DNA from: a virus
IMG/VR virus record: IMGVR_UViG_3300032296_003307
Location: 204,740 to 268,739 of that record
Direction: 5' to 3' (one strand)
DNA length: 64,000 nt
Positions 38,375 to 47,798 of the stretch are shown piece by piece. Every line of letters begins with the position of its first letter. Position 1 is the first letter of the stretch. The notes under the pieces were generated by a model that searched no databases, had not been told where the DNA came from, and worked only from the letters and a program-made list of their open reading frames with translations. Position numbers and translations under genes: made by a program.

Positions 38375-40296
38375 AATATTATTCCTGATTTTGTTACAAA
38401 CCCAACTTGGCTTATCAAACCTATATCTGCCGCGGTTATTAATTGTTTTGTTACTGAATTGGCATCTCTTTCCGCTTCAACGCCGGTGATTTCTGCTAAT
38501 TTAGCCAAAAGACCAATATTTGGAGAACCATCGGGCATCGGTCCAGTTGGTATTCCAATTTTTTGATATTCTTCTAAAACATTCAAAAACGCTCTTGTGT
38601 TATCAAAACCTCCTCTGGCATCCGCCAACGCTAGAAGTGGTGCAGGTACGTTTATCAGACCTTGCCTTAGAGCAAGTCGTATTGCGTTTAGTATACTATC
38701 AATTAAATTTTTACACTTTCTATAATCACTAATAACGCCAGCAACAAGAACCCCCGCATCTATAATCTGTAGTAATTGTAATATAACTTTTACTTTTTTG
38801 TTTTTTTTATTTTTTAAAATGTCTTTTGCAATGACTCTTAAAAGGTCCTTAATGTCTTTTATTATTAAATCGTATAAAATTTTCACAAATAATGCACCCA
38901 ATTTAGAAACGACATTTATAACAAGTGTTTTGAATTTTTTAGAAAAATCAACTAACCCTGTTATAGTGTCGACTACTGATTGTTGTAACGATTTTAACAT
39001 AATCATCATAGGTAATAACACCTTGGGTGATAACATTGCCTTAAATATTGATATCGCAACTTCTTTAATAAATTTTGTATTGATAGATATTTTTAATGTC
39101 TCTTGCTTGGGCCAACCGGGACTATCTCCTATATTATCAAACACTTTATTAACTAATTCGTCTAACTTTCCTGGTGCCGCTTGGTCATCTAATAGTGTTA
39201 AATTTTTATAGATACCTTGTGTGTTTACCGGTAAATTTACAACGTCGCAGTCTTGAAACTGTATTACACCTAATTTTACATCGTTTATTGTTGCGTCTAT
39301 GTCACGTAAATCTATATCAGTCATTTCAAAAAACTGCTCATCAACACCATCTAATTCAGGTACTTTTGACGTTCCTGCAACGTCTATTTCTTTTCTATCA
39401 TCAAAACATAATCCTAACACTCTTTGAAGAATTAAACTGAATTTTTTTTCTTCTTGTATTTTTTCAGAAGGGGCGTCCGAAACTATATAATCAAAATTTA
39501 ATAGATTATTCAGAATAGATGTCCAAAGAGCTCTCATATCTAATATTTTAATTGTTTGAAAATAGTCATTTATAAAATCACTAATTAAATTTTCGGAACC
39601 AATTCTGTCCTTTAAAGTGACTCTATAACTTTCAATTGAGTCTATGTATTGAATATCAAATAACTCTCTACCTGTAAATCCATAATATATTTGTCCGTTG
39701 GTTACGGAGTATTCTTGTCCGGTCATGATTAACTCAAACAATTCACGATTCATCGCAAACGGTGTTTGTTGTACCACAATAGGATAAGTTTCGTAATGTA
39801 ATGCGCCCACTTTAGAATCAGGAGCGTCGTATAACGCTCCGAAAAGGTCAATAGATTTAATTGGTATATCTAAGACTTGTGAGTTGTATTTTTGTTGTTG
39901 GTCACACCCTAATAATTTTTTTAATTCTTGTAGAAATATTGTTTCCGCCTGTCCTTGGACCCTATTAACAGCCTCTACGTATTTATTTCTCAAAAAATTA
40001 GTGGTCTCACCCATGGTTTTTCCACTTACGTTGCCAGGTGCGCCTTGTAATTTCAATAAGTCAAAAAGTCTGTCTGATTGGGTTTTGACATCCCTCTCAA
40101 ATCTTTTTTTTCCTGTCGCTTTTTGTAATTGGTCTATTTGAGTAACTAACTTTGTTTTAGATTCTTGAAACTCTTTTTGTTTTCCGTTAGCATCTTCAAT
40201 AGCCTCTTTATACGCAACTTTAACCTCCTTATAGGTTTTTGATGCAACTACTTTGGATTCTACTTCACCATATGTTTCTTTTAAATCTATTGGCAT
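38371..40296 (-). CDS. Large baseplate/tail-region protein
   Basis: 641 residues. N-terminal 60 residues form a coiled coil (KTYKEVKVAYKEAIEDANGK). The middle is mixed alpha/beta. Residues about 415-560 are strongly hydrophobic helices (AISIFKAMLSPKVLLPMMIM, VVSKLGALFVKILYDLIIKD) that could insert in a membrane or pack as an oligomer core. It shares an operon with the gp5-like hub protein, so a hub or tail-tip structural role is likely. No homologue recognised. Confidence 0.5.
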   Translation of the reverse strand: MPIDLKETYGEVESKVVASKTYKEVKVAYKEAIEDANGKQKEFQESKTKLVTQIDQLQKATGKKRFERDVKTQSDRLFDLLKLQGAPGNVSGKTMGETTNFLRNKYVEAVNRVQGQAETIFLQELKKLLGCDQQQKYNSQVLDIPIKSIDLFGALYDAPDSKVGALHYETYPIVVQQTPFAMNRELFELIMTGQEYSVTNGQIYYGFTGRELFDIQYIDSIESYRVTLKDRIGSENLISDFINDYFQTIKILDMRALWTSILNNLLNFDYIVSDAPSEKIQEEKKFSLILQRVLGLCFDDRKEIDVAGTSKVPELDGVDEQFFEMTDIDLRDIDATINDVKLGVIQFQDCDVVNLPVNTQGIYKNLTLLDDQAAPGKLDELVNKVFDNIGDSPGWPKQETLKISINTKFIKEVAISIFKAMLSPKVLLPMMIMLKSLQQSVVDTITGLVDFSKKFKTLVINVVSKLGALFVKILYDLIIKDIKDLLRVIAKDILKNKKNKKVKVILQLLQIIDAGVLVAGVISDYRKCKNLIDSILNAIRLALRQGLINVPAPLLALADARGGFDNTRAFLNVLEEYQKIGIPTGPMPDGSPNIGLLAKLAEITGVEAERDANSVTKQLITAADIGLISQVGFVTKSGIIL

Positions 40297-40297
40297 A

Positions 40298-40660
40298 TTA
40301 TTTCATTTTAAAAGAGGTGTTTATGTCATCCAAATCTTTTTGAAGTAATGTTTTGAGCATTTCTTCATCGGAATCAGTTAACATTAACGATTCTTCTTGT
40401 TTTGATTTCTCCCAAATTGATGTTTGTAATTTAGCTAAAGTTAATTTTTTTTCTACAACTTCATTTATTATTTTTTGTTGTTTTTCTAAAACAGGACCAA
40501 TAAGAGTCATATCTTCAGGTTCCTTTAGAAATGCTAACATTTTATTTTGAACTCTTAATGCGGTTGTTCTTTGTTCAACAAGTTCATTATATACTTCTTG
40601 AAGTAATGACAATATTGAGTCCTTTGAGGTATCAATTTCTTTCTTTTTTGGTCTTGGCAT
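40298..40660 (-). CDS. Coiled-coil protein, basic N-terminus
   Basis: 120 residues: PRPKKKEID head, then long helices with heptad patterns (LLQEVYNELVEQRTTALRVQ, IINEVVEKKLTLAKLQTSIW). The octamer lies 4 nt before ATG. First gene of the baseplate operon; could be a small assembly factor. Not recognised. Confidence 0.55.
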   Translation of the reverse strand: MPRPKKKEIDTSKDSILSLLQEVYNELVEQRTTALRVQNKMLAFLKEPEDMTLIGPVLEKQQKIINEVVEKKLTLAKLQTSIWEKSKQEESLMLTDSDEEMLKTLLQKDLDDINTSFKMK

Positions 40661-40664
40661 ATCT

Positions 40665-40672
40665 ATAAATAC
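40665..40672 (-). promoter_or_regulatory. Candidate late promoter octamer (GTATTTAT)
   Basis: GTATTTAT on the minus strand, 4 nt before ATG 40660. It starts the baseplate transcript right after the sigma-factor gene. Confidence 0.55.
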
Positions 40673-40686
40673 TTTTCCTACGATTT

Positions 40687-41430
40687 TTAATCTAACATAC
40701 CATTTAAAACAAAGTAGTACATTTTTTTGAACTTTTTAATTGAGCCTCTTATTTCTTTGGTTGATAAGTTAGTCATTTCTCTTAAAGACAACAATATAAC
40801 ATTTTTATTAAACTTGTTATTCTCATTCCCTAAAAATATTTCTTTGTAATTCTCAAAAAGGTCTTGAAGTGCAAATCCTAATTTTTTTTCATTTTCAGTC
40901 AATTCATTTTGGTCCATCATTCTTTTTAATTCGTCTACAAATTTACCTATTACGTCTTGAGCATCAACAATTTCATACTCCAAATAATAAACCATGTCAG
41001 GTCTATTTTCTAAATTTGTTGATATGTCTTCATACGATACTTTACGATTAGTTTCTTTTTGGTCCTTAATGATTTGACCCATTAAATAATTCTTGCAAAT
41101 TGTACCAAAATATGAATAAGCCTTCTTTTCTTTAGAAGGCTTAAACTTATCAATTTTGGTCATTAAAAAAGAGTGAGTATCCGTATGAATTTCCTTAAAG
41201 TCCATGTCTTTACGATATAACTTGTATCTTCTTATTATTGAAGATATCATTTTATCTAATGGACCTCTTAGGTATTGATTGTAAATCTCGTTCTTTTCGT
41301 TAAATGTTGTTGCGGTTAGATACATTCTAACCGCCATTTCTTCTTCTACATCAAAGTAGTTTTCTTTTGTGGCTTTACGCCCCCTTTTTCTCGAAAGAAC
41401 TGTCGTTGTAGTCGTTTCATACGTGGACAT
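40687..41430 (-). CDS. Late sigma factor (gp55-like)
   Basis: 247 residues. Residues about 80-120 read IHTDTHSFLMTKIDKFKPSK then KAYSYFGTICKNYLMGQ, the region-2 pattern of sigma-70 proteins as in T4 gp55 and its relatives. The C-terminal part is helical (ILLSLREMTNLSTKEIRGSI) and could be a small region-4-like segment. It should direct host RNA polymerase to late promoters, most simply the NTATTTAT octamers found before head and tail genes. The gene itself has no octamer, as expected for a factor made before late transcription. Last gene of the glycan operon. Confidence 0.8.
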   Translation of the reverse strand: MSTYETTTTTVLSRKRGRKATKENYFDVEEEMAVRMYLTATTFNEKNEIYNQYLRGPLDKMISSIIRRYKLYRKDMDFKEIHTDTHSFLMTKIDKFKPSKEKKAYSYFGTICKNYLMGQIIKDQKETNRKVSYEDISTNLENRPDMVYYLEYEIVDAQDVIGKFVDELKRMMDQNELTENEKKLGFALQDLFENYKEIFLGNENNKFNKNVILLSLREMTNLSTKEIRGSIKKFKKMYYFVLNGMLD

Positions 41431-41432
41431 TA

Positions 41433-42233
41433 TTATACTTGAGGTTCATATTTTATGCCTCTATCGTCTGTAAAATAAAATTCTTTCTTAGATGTTTCAA
41501 TCCAAAATTTAACTTCATTTTCAGTCATGGGTTGAGTTCCGTTTTTGTAGTTCCAAAAAATACTACCCTCTCTCATGTTCAAGTGTTTGTACCCAAACTT
41601 AGGTATTGTCATAATACGTAAAGAATGATATGTCATTCTCAAGAAGAATTCATATCCAAAAGTCAATTTTACACTAGGCTTTAGTTTTCCGAATTCGACA
41701 AATTTATTTTTTTTCATAACCGCACCTGAGATTTGAAAGTTTTGATAACTTTGTAAAATATCATTAGACAATATCCCTATTTCCTGTGCAAAATTAGCCG
41801 CAAATGTGGCTTCATTTGTAAAACCAGCAAAAGTACCTTTTGTATCTACGTCAATTACGATAGGTAAAAAAATGTCAGTTTGTTCGTAGAAATTGTAATA
41901 TTTTTCTACATTGTCCAACCAAATTGGTGATAATTCGTCATCAAATTCTAAAATAGTAAACCACTCTGAGTTGCAATTTTCGACACCAAAATTAACTTGA
42001 GAACAAAAATTAGGTTCATCAGAATACTCTAATAGGTTTACCGTTAAACCTGAATAATCAAATGATTTTAATTTTTCAATTAATGGTTCTTCTTTAGTAT
42101 GTACAATTACTAACTCTTTAGGTTGTTTTCTTTGTTGTAAAACCGAGTTAACACAACTTTGTAAATAATCATCAAAACCTTTGGTTAATGCGGATTTTAT
42201 GGGTAGTATAACTGAAATATCTATATTTTTCAT
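41433..42233 (-). CDS. Glycosyltransferase, GT2 family (GT-A fold)
   Basis: 266 residues: ISVILPIKSALTKGFDDYLQ, SCVNSVLQQRKQPKELVIV and FTILEFDDELSP, the nucleotide-binding start and DxD-like metal motif of GT2 enzymes. Donor and acceptor unknown. No membrane segment, so it likely works in the cytoplasm on a nucleotide-sugar and a protein or glycan acceptor. 2 bp from the sigma-factor gene start and 4 bp behind the next GT gene. Confidence 0.8.
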   Translation of the reverse strand: MKNIDISVILPIKSALTKGFDDYLQSCVNSVLQQRKQPKELVIVHTKEEPLIEKLKSFDYSGLTVNLLEYSDEPNFCSQVNFGVENCNSEWFTILEFDDELSPIWLDNVEKYYNFYEQTDIFLPIVIDVDTKGTFAGFTNEATFAANFAQEIGILSNDILQSYQNFQISGAVMKKNKFVEFGKLKPSVKLTFGYEFFLRMTYHSLRIMTIPKFGYKHLNMREGSIFWNYKNGTQPMTENEVKFWIETSKKEFYFTDDRGIKYEPQV

Positions 42234-42237
42234 AATC

Positions 42238-43296
42238 TTAGTTTGTTTCTTTAATTCTGTTTAATTGTTCTTGGAAATTATTAAGTCTTGCGTCAAAAAT
42301 ATTCATAAAACAATCTAATACTTTTTCCTCAAAAACATTTTTATCCGAAAATTTATTTGCGGTTTCTTTTCCGTCTTGAATTAGTTTCGGTGAAATATTA
42401 TCCTCCAACCAATTTAGGGTAAAATCTGCAATTACGTCTGTAAAATTTATTGGGTTGTCTATCCACACTCCATTCTCTTCGGTCATCCAGTCATGTTTCA
42501 AATAAGGTATTTTACCAATTACAGGAACTCCAACTTTCATACTTTCCAAAGGAAATGAGCCCCAAGTACTTGTTGGGTCAATCCAAACAGACAAGAATGA
42601 TTCTTTGATAGAAGTGGCGAAATCTTGTTCAGATAAACCTCTTAAATCTCTAAAAGTAATCCATCTATACTGAGGAAATTTTAAATAAAACTCTTTAATC
42701 AAGTTTATTGCATCTCTTTGGTCTCTTGAGTGTACACCAATTATTGGTTTTGCGGGAACCACCTGCTCTTCAAATTTATCTGAAATCAAAGGTTCAATAA
42801 TGTCGTAAGAAACATTTCTCATTACCTTAGATATTTGTGACTTAGCACTTTCACTTGTGGTAATACATTTTAAGAAACCAAAATCAGGCCAAGTGGCACC
42901 TGGTTGTAATGTTTCTAAAACATGGTCGTAAGCCTGAGCAATCACTATTTTACCACAAGGTAGGTTTTTTACCTGTTCCATTACGAAACCAAATATTTCG
43001 GGTAGAACTAACAAATCTTCAGGTGCCACTGACAAATTACCCCCCTCAATTGGTTGATGAGGTAAGTCATCATATTTAGCGTCTAACCAAGAAGACACAG
43101 GTGTGTAGTCAGGTTTTTCAGTCAACATTATTGCGTTGTAACCGTTGTTTTTTAATGTAAGTGCAAAATCATAAATGTATCTTATTGATGCCTTTGCGTT
43201 ACCTTTTGTTTCTTGAACGAAGAAATAAATCCTTGCGTTTTTATTTACGATTTGTTCAATTGATTTTTCTAACTTTAAAACTAATTCGTTTTCCAT
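42238..43296 (-). CDS. Glycosyltransferase, GT-B type
   Basis: 352 residues. Two-domain GT-B pattern: N-terminal part with ASIRYIYDFALTLKNNGYNA, C-terminal part with PIIGVHSRDQRDAINLIKEF and SFPLESMKVGVPVIGKIPY, the E-x(6)-P sugar-nucleotide site of GT4-like enzymes. Short spacing in the operon with other GTs. Specificity unknown. Confidence 0.75.
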   Translation of the reverse strand: MENELVLKLEKSIEQIVNKNARIYFFVQETKGNAKASIRYIYDFALTLKNNGYNAIMLTEKPDYTPVSSWLDAKYDDLPHQPIEGGNLSVAPEDLLVLPEIFGFVMEQVKNLPCGKIVIAQAYDHVLETLQPGATWPDFGFLKCITTSESAKSQISKVMRNVSYDIIEPLISDKFEEQVVPAKPIIGVHSRDQRDAINLIKEFYLKFPQYRWITFRDLRGLSEQDFATSIKESFLSVWIDPTSTWGSFPLESMKVGVPVIGKIPYLKHDWMTEENGVWIDNPINFTDVIADFTLNWLEDNISPKLIQDGKETANKFSDKNVFEEKVLDCFMNIFDARLNNFQEQLNRIKETN

Positions 43297-43297
43297 A

Positions 43298-43570
43298 TTA
43301 TAAACTTTGTATCATTTTGTGTTTAAGAAGTGTGTTCCAAGCAATTCTGAATGGGATTGTTAAGTTATTAGATGCTCTTGACCCCAACATTTCGTCCGTC
43401 TCTTCTTGTTCTGTAAGAACAATCTCCATCATCATTTTTACCAATTCATATCTTACGATGGAAATACTTTGTTCTGTTTCACCTGTTGTAGGCTCTTTCG
43501 ATTCAATATTCAAATACTCGTTGATATTGTTTAAATCGAAATAATAATTTTCACCCATTAACTGTATCAT
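43298..43570 (-). CDS. Small acidic hypothetical protein
   Basis: 90 residues from the first ATG; an alternative start at 43558 (MGENYYFDLN) reduces the overlap with the upstream gene from 20 to 8 bp. Helical C-terminus with IPFRIAWNTLLKHK. Function unknown. Confidence 0.5.
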   Translation of the reverse strand: MIQLMGENYYFDLNNINEYLNIESKEPTTGETEQSISIVRYELVKMMMEIVLTEQEETDEMLGSRASNNLTIPFRIAWNTLLKHKMIQSL

Positions 43571-44156
43571 GTTCTGTTATTTTTTCTAAAATAATATCTA
43601 ATTCCTTAAAATTAGAAATAGTAAATTCGGTATCAATGTCTTTATTATAGACCATATCATATTTAATCATGGTTTTCCCATGATTATTTTGTAATAAATT
43701 TGGATTTGTAGTTACAATAACATCCATTTCAGACCAAACTTCATTTTCATTAAATTTGTTTATGAATATTATTTTATCACACTGACACGCAAATTTTGAG
43801 ATAAAAAATAATGTTGCGGGTTTCGCTTTACCGATGTCATCTGAAAACAAAATGAATCTATGTTTTTCTTTGTATTTTTGATAGATTTCGTCATAATCAT
43901 AAAAAGTTGACATTTCAGTCGATGGGGCGTGACCAAATATCTGCATTACAAATTCTTCATATAAAAAACTATAAAATTCTTCGTCGTCTTTGAAGTTGAA
44001 ATGATTACCGAATTCAAATGATGTTACAGGTAAATTCATCTCATAAACAAACTCAGGTTCTTCACCCATTTCATCAATTAAGTATTTTTGATAAACTTGT
44101 TCTATTTTGGCAACAACGTCCCTTAGAACCCCATTTATTTCTATTGCGATGTTCAT
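43551..44156 (-). CDS. HAD-like protein with degenerate active site (tentative)
   Basis: 201 residues. MNIAIEINGVLRDVVAKI resembles the HAD motif I, D-x-D-G-V-L-x-D, but with Glu and Asn replacing the two key Asp. HRFILFSDDIGKAKPATLFF sits where motif II (S/T) and the motif III Lys occur. If the fold is right, phosphatase activity is probably lost. Overlaps the PhoH gene by 4 bp. Confidence 0.45.
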   Translation of the reverse strand: MNIAIEINGVLRDVVAKIEQVYQKYLIDEMGEEPEFVYEMNLPVTSFEFGNHFNFKDDEEFYSFLYEEFVMQIFGHAPSTEMSTFYDYDEIYQKYKEKHRFILFSDDIGKAKPATLFFISKFACQCDKIIFINKFNENEVWSEMDVIVTTNPNLLQNNHGKTMIKYDMVYNKDIDTEFTISNFKELDIILEKITEHDTVNG

Positions 44157-44878
44157 TCTTCGTATCTTTTAAGAATTTTAGTTATAAGAGGATTTCTTAC
44201 AATATCTTTTTCATTAAATTCAAAGACACCTATATCATCCATATCTTTAAATTTATTTATTGCATCCCATAAACCTGATTGAGTTTTATCTTTGTACCTA
44301 TCCGTCTGTTCCAAATCTCCTGAAATAAAAAATTTACTATTAAAACCAATCCTTGTTAACAATAATTTCATTTGATTAGGTGTACTATTCTGACCTTCTT
44401 CAAAAATCAAAATTGTGTTATCTATGTTCCAACCTCTTATGTATGCCAACGCTTGAACTTCTATAAAATCAGATTGTATTAATCTTTCTCGTGTTTCTTT
44501 ACCTATTAATTTATTTAAAAGATAATACGAGGGACTGATGTATGGGTCTAATTTTTCTTCTAACGAACCGGGTAACGAACCTAACTTTTCTTCCGCTTCA
44601 ACCGCAGGTCGTACAATCATTAATTTTTCATAAGGACTGTTTGGGTCTGATAATAAATCTACAGCGGCTTTCATGGCTATGTATGATTTTCCTACACCGG
44701 CGGGACCAGAACAAATAGTGATTTGATTCTTTCTAAGAATATCATAATAAATTTTTTGATTTTCTGTTAAGAATTTTTCTTTTGTTTGTTTTTTTAGAAT
44801 TGTGACTAAAAGTTCTTTTTTATTTTTTTGTGATAATTCTTGTACAATCGGAGTTGTTACTTTTTTCTTTTTTTCCAT
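44153..44878 (-). CDS. PhoH-like ATPase
   Basis: 241 residues. GPAGVGKS (58-65) Walker A, VRPAVEAEEKLGSLPGSLEEK (GSLPG block), ILIFEEGQN (156-164) in the Walker B/DEAQN position with Glu replacing the usual Asp, and FFISGDLEQTDR sensor region. PhoH proteins are common in large phages and are RNA-helicase-like ATPases of uncertain role. An ATGA junction joins it to the following gene, and it starts 1 bp after the GDP-mannose dehydratase stop. Confidence 0.88.
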   Translation of the reverse strand: MEKKKKVTTPIVQELSQKNKKELLVTILKKQTKEKFLTENQKIYYDILRKNQITICSGPAGVGKSYIAMKAAVDLLSDPNSPYEKLMIVRPAVEAEEKLGSLPGSLEEKLDPYISPSYYLLNKLIGKETRERLIQSDFIEVQALAYIRGWNIDNTILIFEEGQNSTPNQMKLLLTRIGFNSKFFISGDLEQTDRYKDKTQSGLWDAINKFKDMDDIGVFEFNEKDIVRNPLITKILKRYEE

Positions 44879-44879
44879 T

Positions 44880-45875
44880 TTAGTTAGTTATTATTTTATT
44901 TTGATTTTGATTATAAAATTCAAACCAATAATCAATCATTTCATTCAACATCGTTTCAAAGTTGTACTTGGGTTCCCACCCTGTATGGTTTTTTAATTTT
45001 TCAGGACTACCTTTTAAATTGTTTAGTTCTTCCGGTCTTAAAAATTTTTCATCAATTACTACATAATCTTGATAAGATAAATTAAGTCTGTGGAACACGT
45101 ATTCGCACAAATCTCGAACGGTATGTGAAACGCCCGTTGCACAAACATAATCGTCAGGAGATTCTAATTGTAGTATCATCCACATCGCTTCAACATAATC
45201 TTTAGCGTGACCCCAATCACGACTGGCATCTAAATTACCTAACGCTAATTTATTTGACAATCCTAATTTTATCTTAACGGCTTCTTTCACCACTTTATTA
45301 GTAACAAAATTAGTTCCTCTCCTTGGCGATTCGTGGTTAAAAAGAATGCCGTTCGATATGAACATGTCGTAAGAATTTCTATAGTTTCTTGATATGTTAT
45401 ATGAAAATACTTTTGCACATCCATATGGAGATACTGGGTTCATCTGTGTTGTTTCTCTTTGGAACCCGTCAGGGTCTATAGAGTTTCCAAACATTTCAGA
45501 TGATGATGCTTGGTATATTTTTGTGTTGGGTTTTATTAATCTTACCGCCTCTAAAAGATTTAATGTTCCTAAACCAGTTACGTTTGCGGTGTATATGGGT
45601 TGGTCAAAAGATATTCTAACGTGTGACTGAGCAGCCAAATTATATATTTCATCTGGTTGTGTTTTTTTGATTACTGTCATTAATGATGAAAGGTCAGTCA
45701 TATCCGCATAAAATAATTTAACATCATCGTAAACATTTCCAAGTCTTGCTGTTTGATTCTCTGCAACTGAATTTCTTTTTAAAGTACCAAAAACTTCGTA
45801 ATTTTTTTCTAATAATAATTCGGCCAAATAAGAACCGTCTTGTCCATTAATGCCGGTAATCAAAGCTTTTTTCAT
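44880..45875 (-). CDS. gmd: GDP-mannose 4,6-dehydratase
   Basis: 331 residues, typical length. GINGQDGSYLAELL (NADP site), YNLAAQSHVRISFD, YQASSSEMFGNS, SPYGCAK (Tyr-x-x-x-Lys), NGILFNHESPRRG and LGNLDASRDWGHAKDYVEAM are hallmark GMD motifs. It converts GDP-D-mannose to GDP-4-keto-6-deoxy-mannose, the branch point for fucose, rhamnose, perosamine and colitose. The 4-bp overlap with the PLP enzyme gene upstream supports one pathway. Confidence 0.93.
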   Translation of the reverse strand: MKKALITGINGQDGSYLAELLLEKNYEVFGTLKRNSVAENQTARLGNVYDDVKLFYADMTDLSSLMTVIKKTQPDEIYNLAAQSHVRISFDQPIYTANVTGLGTLNLLEAVRLIKPNTKIYQASSSEMFGNSIDPDGFQRETTQMNPVSPYGCAKVFSYNISRNYRNSYDMFISNGILFNHESPRRGTNFVTNKVVKEAVKIKLGLSNKLALGNLDASRDWGHAKDYVEAMWMILQLESPDDYVCATGVSHTVRDLCEYVFHRLNLSYQDYVVIDEKFLRPEELNNLKGSPEKLKNHTGWEPKYNFETMLNEMIDYWFEFYNQNQNKIITN

Positions 45876-47023
45876 ATTGTTTCGTTCACTATTTCTATTA
45901 TGTAATCTAATTCACCTTTAGTCATTTGGTGGTTATTTGGTAGATAAAGACCATATTTATGAACCTTAAACGCCTTTGGCAATTCTTGTTTATCGTACCT
46001 TTCAAACCAAAATGGGTGTTCGTTTATTGAACCACATATCAAAGGTCTACACTCGACACCCTTAACATTTAGGTTATGAACCAATAACTCTAATTTACTT
46101 GTTATTATTGGATAAGAAAAATTAGATATAAATGTATTTTCACTTGGTTTAATTTTCCATTCATGATTTATGATACCCTCATGATAAATTTTATAATTTT
46201 TATTCCTGTTACTCACTATAGAATCTAACTTTTTTAGTTGTTCTAATCCAATAAATGCTTGTAAATCTGTTGCTCTTAGATTAAATCCCGGATAATAAAA
46301 TGTGTACAAAGAACGAAAATCAGAAATTTTATATTTGTTTCTTAATTCTTCTTGTTTTTGTTTTGGTAAATCTCTGTCCCACCCATGAGAACGAATTGAT
46401 AAAAGTATATGGTATAACTCCTCGTCATCTGTAGATATCATACCACCTTCAATTGTTGACATATGATGACCAAAATAAAAAGAAAATGTGGACATGTCCC
46501 CAAACGTACCTAATTTTTTTTCCTCATATTCAGAACCAATCGATTCACAAGTATCTTCAATAAGTTTAATATCGTGTTTTACACACAAATCAACTATTTC
46601 TTTCATGTGGTTTGGAAAACCTAAAACATGAACTAAAATAATACTGGAAGGGTTGTGTTGTTCTATTATTTTTTTTAAGTGTTCAATATCTAAACCCAAG
46701 TTATCTTCATCACATTCGCACATTATTGGTTCTAACCCAAGTTGTATTGCTGGTGTTACTGTGGTTACCCAAGAAACTGAAGGAACAACAATTTTTTTAT
46801 TTCTTAATTTACCTGAGATAAGTAATGCGTATACAGATGCTAAATTTGCCGAAGAGCCTGAGTTTACAAAAACCGAGAATTTTCTACCTAACCATTCAGA
46901 CCATTTTTTTTCAAACTCTACAGTTAAATCACCTTTTGTTAATTTTGGGTTATGTTGCAACCATTCAATCAACTTGGATATGTCCTGATTGTCTATTGTG
47001 TCTTTAACCAATTTTATATTCAT
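45872..47023 (-). CDS. PLP-dependent sugar 3-dehydratase, ColD-like (DegT/AHBA family)
   Basis: 383 residues. Family blocks: NSGSSANLASVYALL (PLP phosphate), PSVSWVTTVTPAIQ, LIEDTCESIGSEY (Asp pairing with PLP nitrogen), LGTFGDMSTFSFYFGHHMST then IEGGMIS. The Lys that normally holds PLP is replaced by His186. That change marks GDP-4-keto-6-deoxymannose 3-dehydratase (ColD) and the E1/RfbH dehydrases rather than aminotransferases. With gmd next door, removal of the 3-OH to a GDP-3,6-dideoxy-4-keto sugar is the best inference. Confidence 0.82.
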   Translation of the reverse strand: MNIKLVKDTIDNQDISKLIEWLQHNPKLTKGDLTVEFEKKWSEWLGRKFSVFVNSGSSANLASVYALLISGKLRNKKIVVPSVSWVTTVTPAIQLGLEPIMCECDEDNLGLDIEHLKKIIEQHNPSSIILVHVLGFPNHMKEIVDLCVKHDIKLIEDTCESIGSEYEEKKLGTFGDMSTFSFYFGHHMSTIEGGMISTDDEELYHILLSIRSHGWDRDLPKQKQEELRNKYKISDFRSLYTFYYPGFNLRATDLQAFIGLEQLKKLDSIVSNRNKNYKIYHEGIINHEWKIKPSENTFISNFSYPIITSKLELLVHNLNVKGVECRPLICGSINEHPFWFERYDKQELPKAFKVHKYGLYLPNNHQMTKGELDYIIEIVNETI

Positions 47024-47798
47024 AGATGTCTTTTTTTGTTAGGTTTAAAAGCTCATTATAATCAGATGTTTTTATACAAGAATAATAACTATTACGTTTG
47101 TTTAATAAATTGTTAGAGTCGTCATACTCCAAATATTCTTCGATATTTTTTCCTGTTTGTGTGTATAAATCTACAATAAATTGTTTTACATTATATAATT
47201 CTCCGCTTCCGATAATTAGGTCTGATTCTGCACTTATAGATTTTTCTACAACAATTTTTGGGTGTATCAAGTCCCTTTCAAAGTCGATGTTACCTATTTT
47301 TATTTTTTGATTAAGTATTAATGAGTCAAATATTTTCTTAAATAGAAACCCGTCTTTTCTAAATGGTGAATTGAAATTAAACGGATATATTATTACAACG
47401 TTATTGTAATCTTTTTTATTTTTGTTTATTTCGTTGCACATCATTTCTTTGGATTTTATGTATGGAGTCTCAAAATAATTGTAAGGTGTTTCTAAATTTA
47501 TACACCCGTCATGTTTGTTCCATAATTCCGATGTTGAATAAACAACTATTTTTCTGCAAAAATCTTTCAATCTGTTTATAACATCTAAAGTATATGATAC
47601 GTTAACTTGAAAAAACAAAGAATCATTATCCTTTAAAAAAGTTCTTTGTTCGGCAAACAATAAAAAAATCTTATCGTATTTTTTTTTCTGTATTTTTTCA
47701 AAATCTAAATTTCTTGATGAAATAAAATCAAAATTATTTTTTGGAAAGTACGTTGAAAGTTGTGATGTGTTACCAATCACTAAGTTTTGATTGGTCAT
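47004..47798 (-). CDS. SDR-family nucleotide-sugar reductase/epimerase, diverged
   Basis: 264 residues. N-terminal NLVIGNTSQLSTYF in the NAD-binding position (atypical Gly pattern), YSTSELWNKH with Ser/Thr and ETPYIKSKEMM with Tyr-x-x-x-Lys, as in extended SDR enzymes; IYPFNFNSPFRKDG substrate region. Shorter than most. It sits next to the ColD-like gene (20-bp overlap) and could be the 4-keto reductase (ColC-like) of the same pathway; this is inferred from context. Confidence 0.65.
   Translation of the reverse strand: MTNQNLVIGNTSQLSTYFPKNNFDFISSRNLDFEKIQKKKYDKIFLLFAEQRTFLKDNDSLFFQVNVSYTLDVINRLKDFCRKIVVYSTSELWNKHDGCINLETPYNYFETPYIKSKEMMCNEINKNKKDYNNVVIIYPFNFNSPFRKDGFLFKKIFDSLILNQKIKIGNIDFERDLIHPKIVVEKSISAESDLIIGSGELYNVKQFIVDLYTQTGKNIEEYLEYDDSNNLLNKRNSYYSCIKTSDYNELLNLTKKDIYEYKIG

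Noticed and set aside
45872-47023. Sugar aminotransferase (perosamine synthase or WbpE type)
   Set aside because: The PLP-binding lysine is replaced by His in a GHH motif, which fits dehydratases and not aminotransferases.
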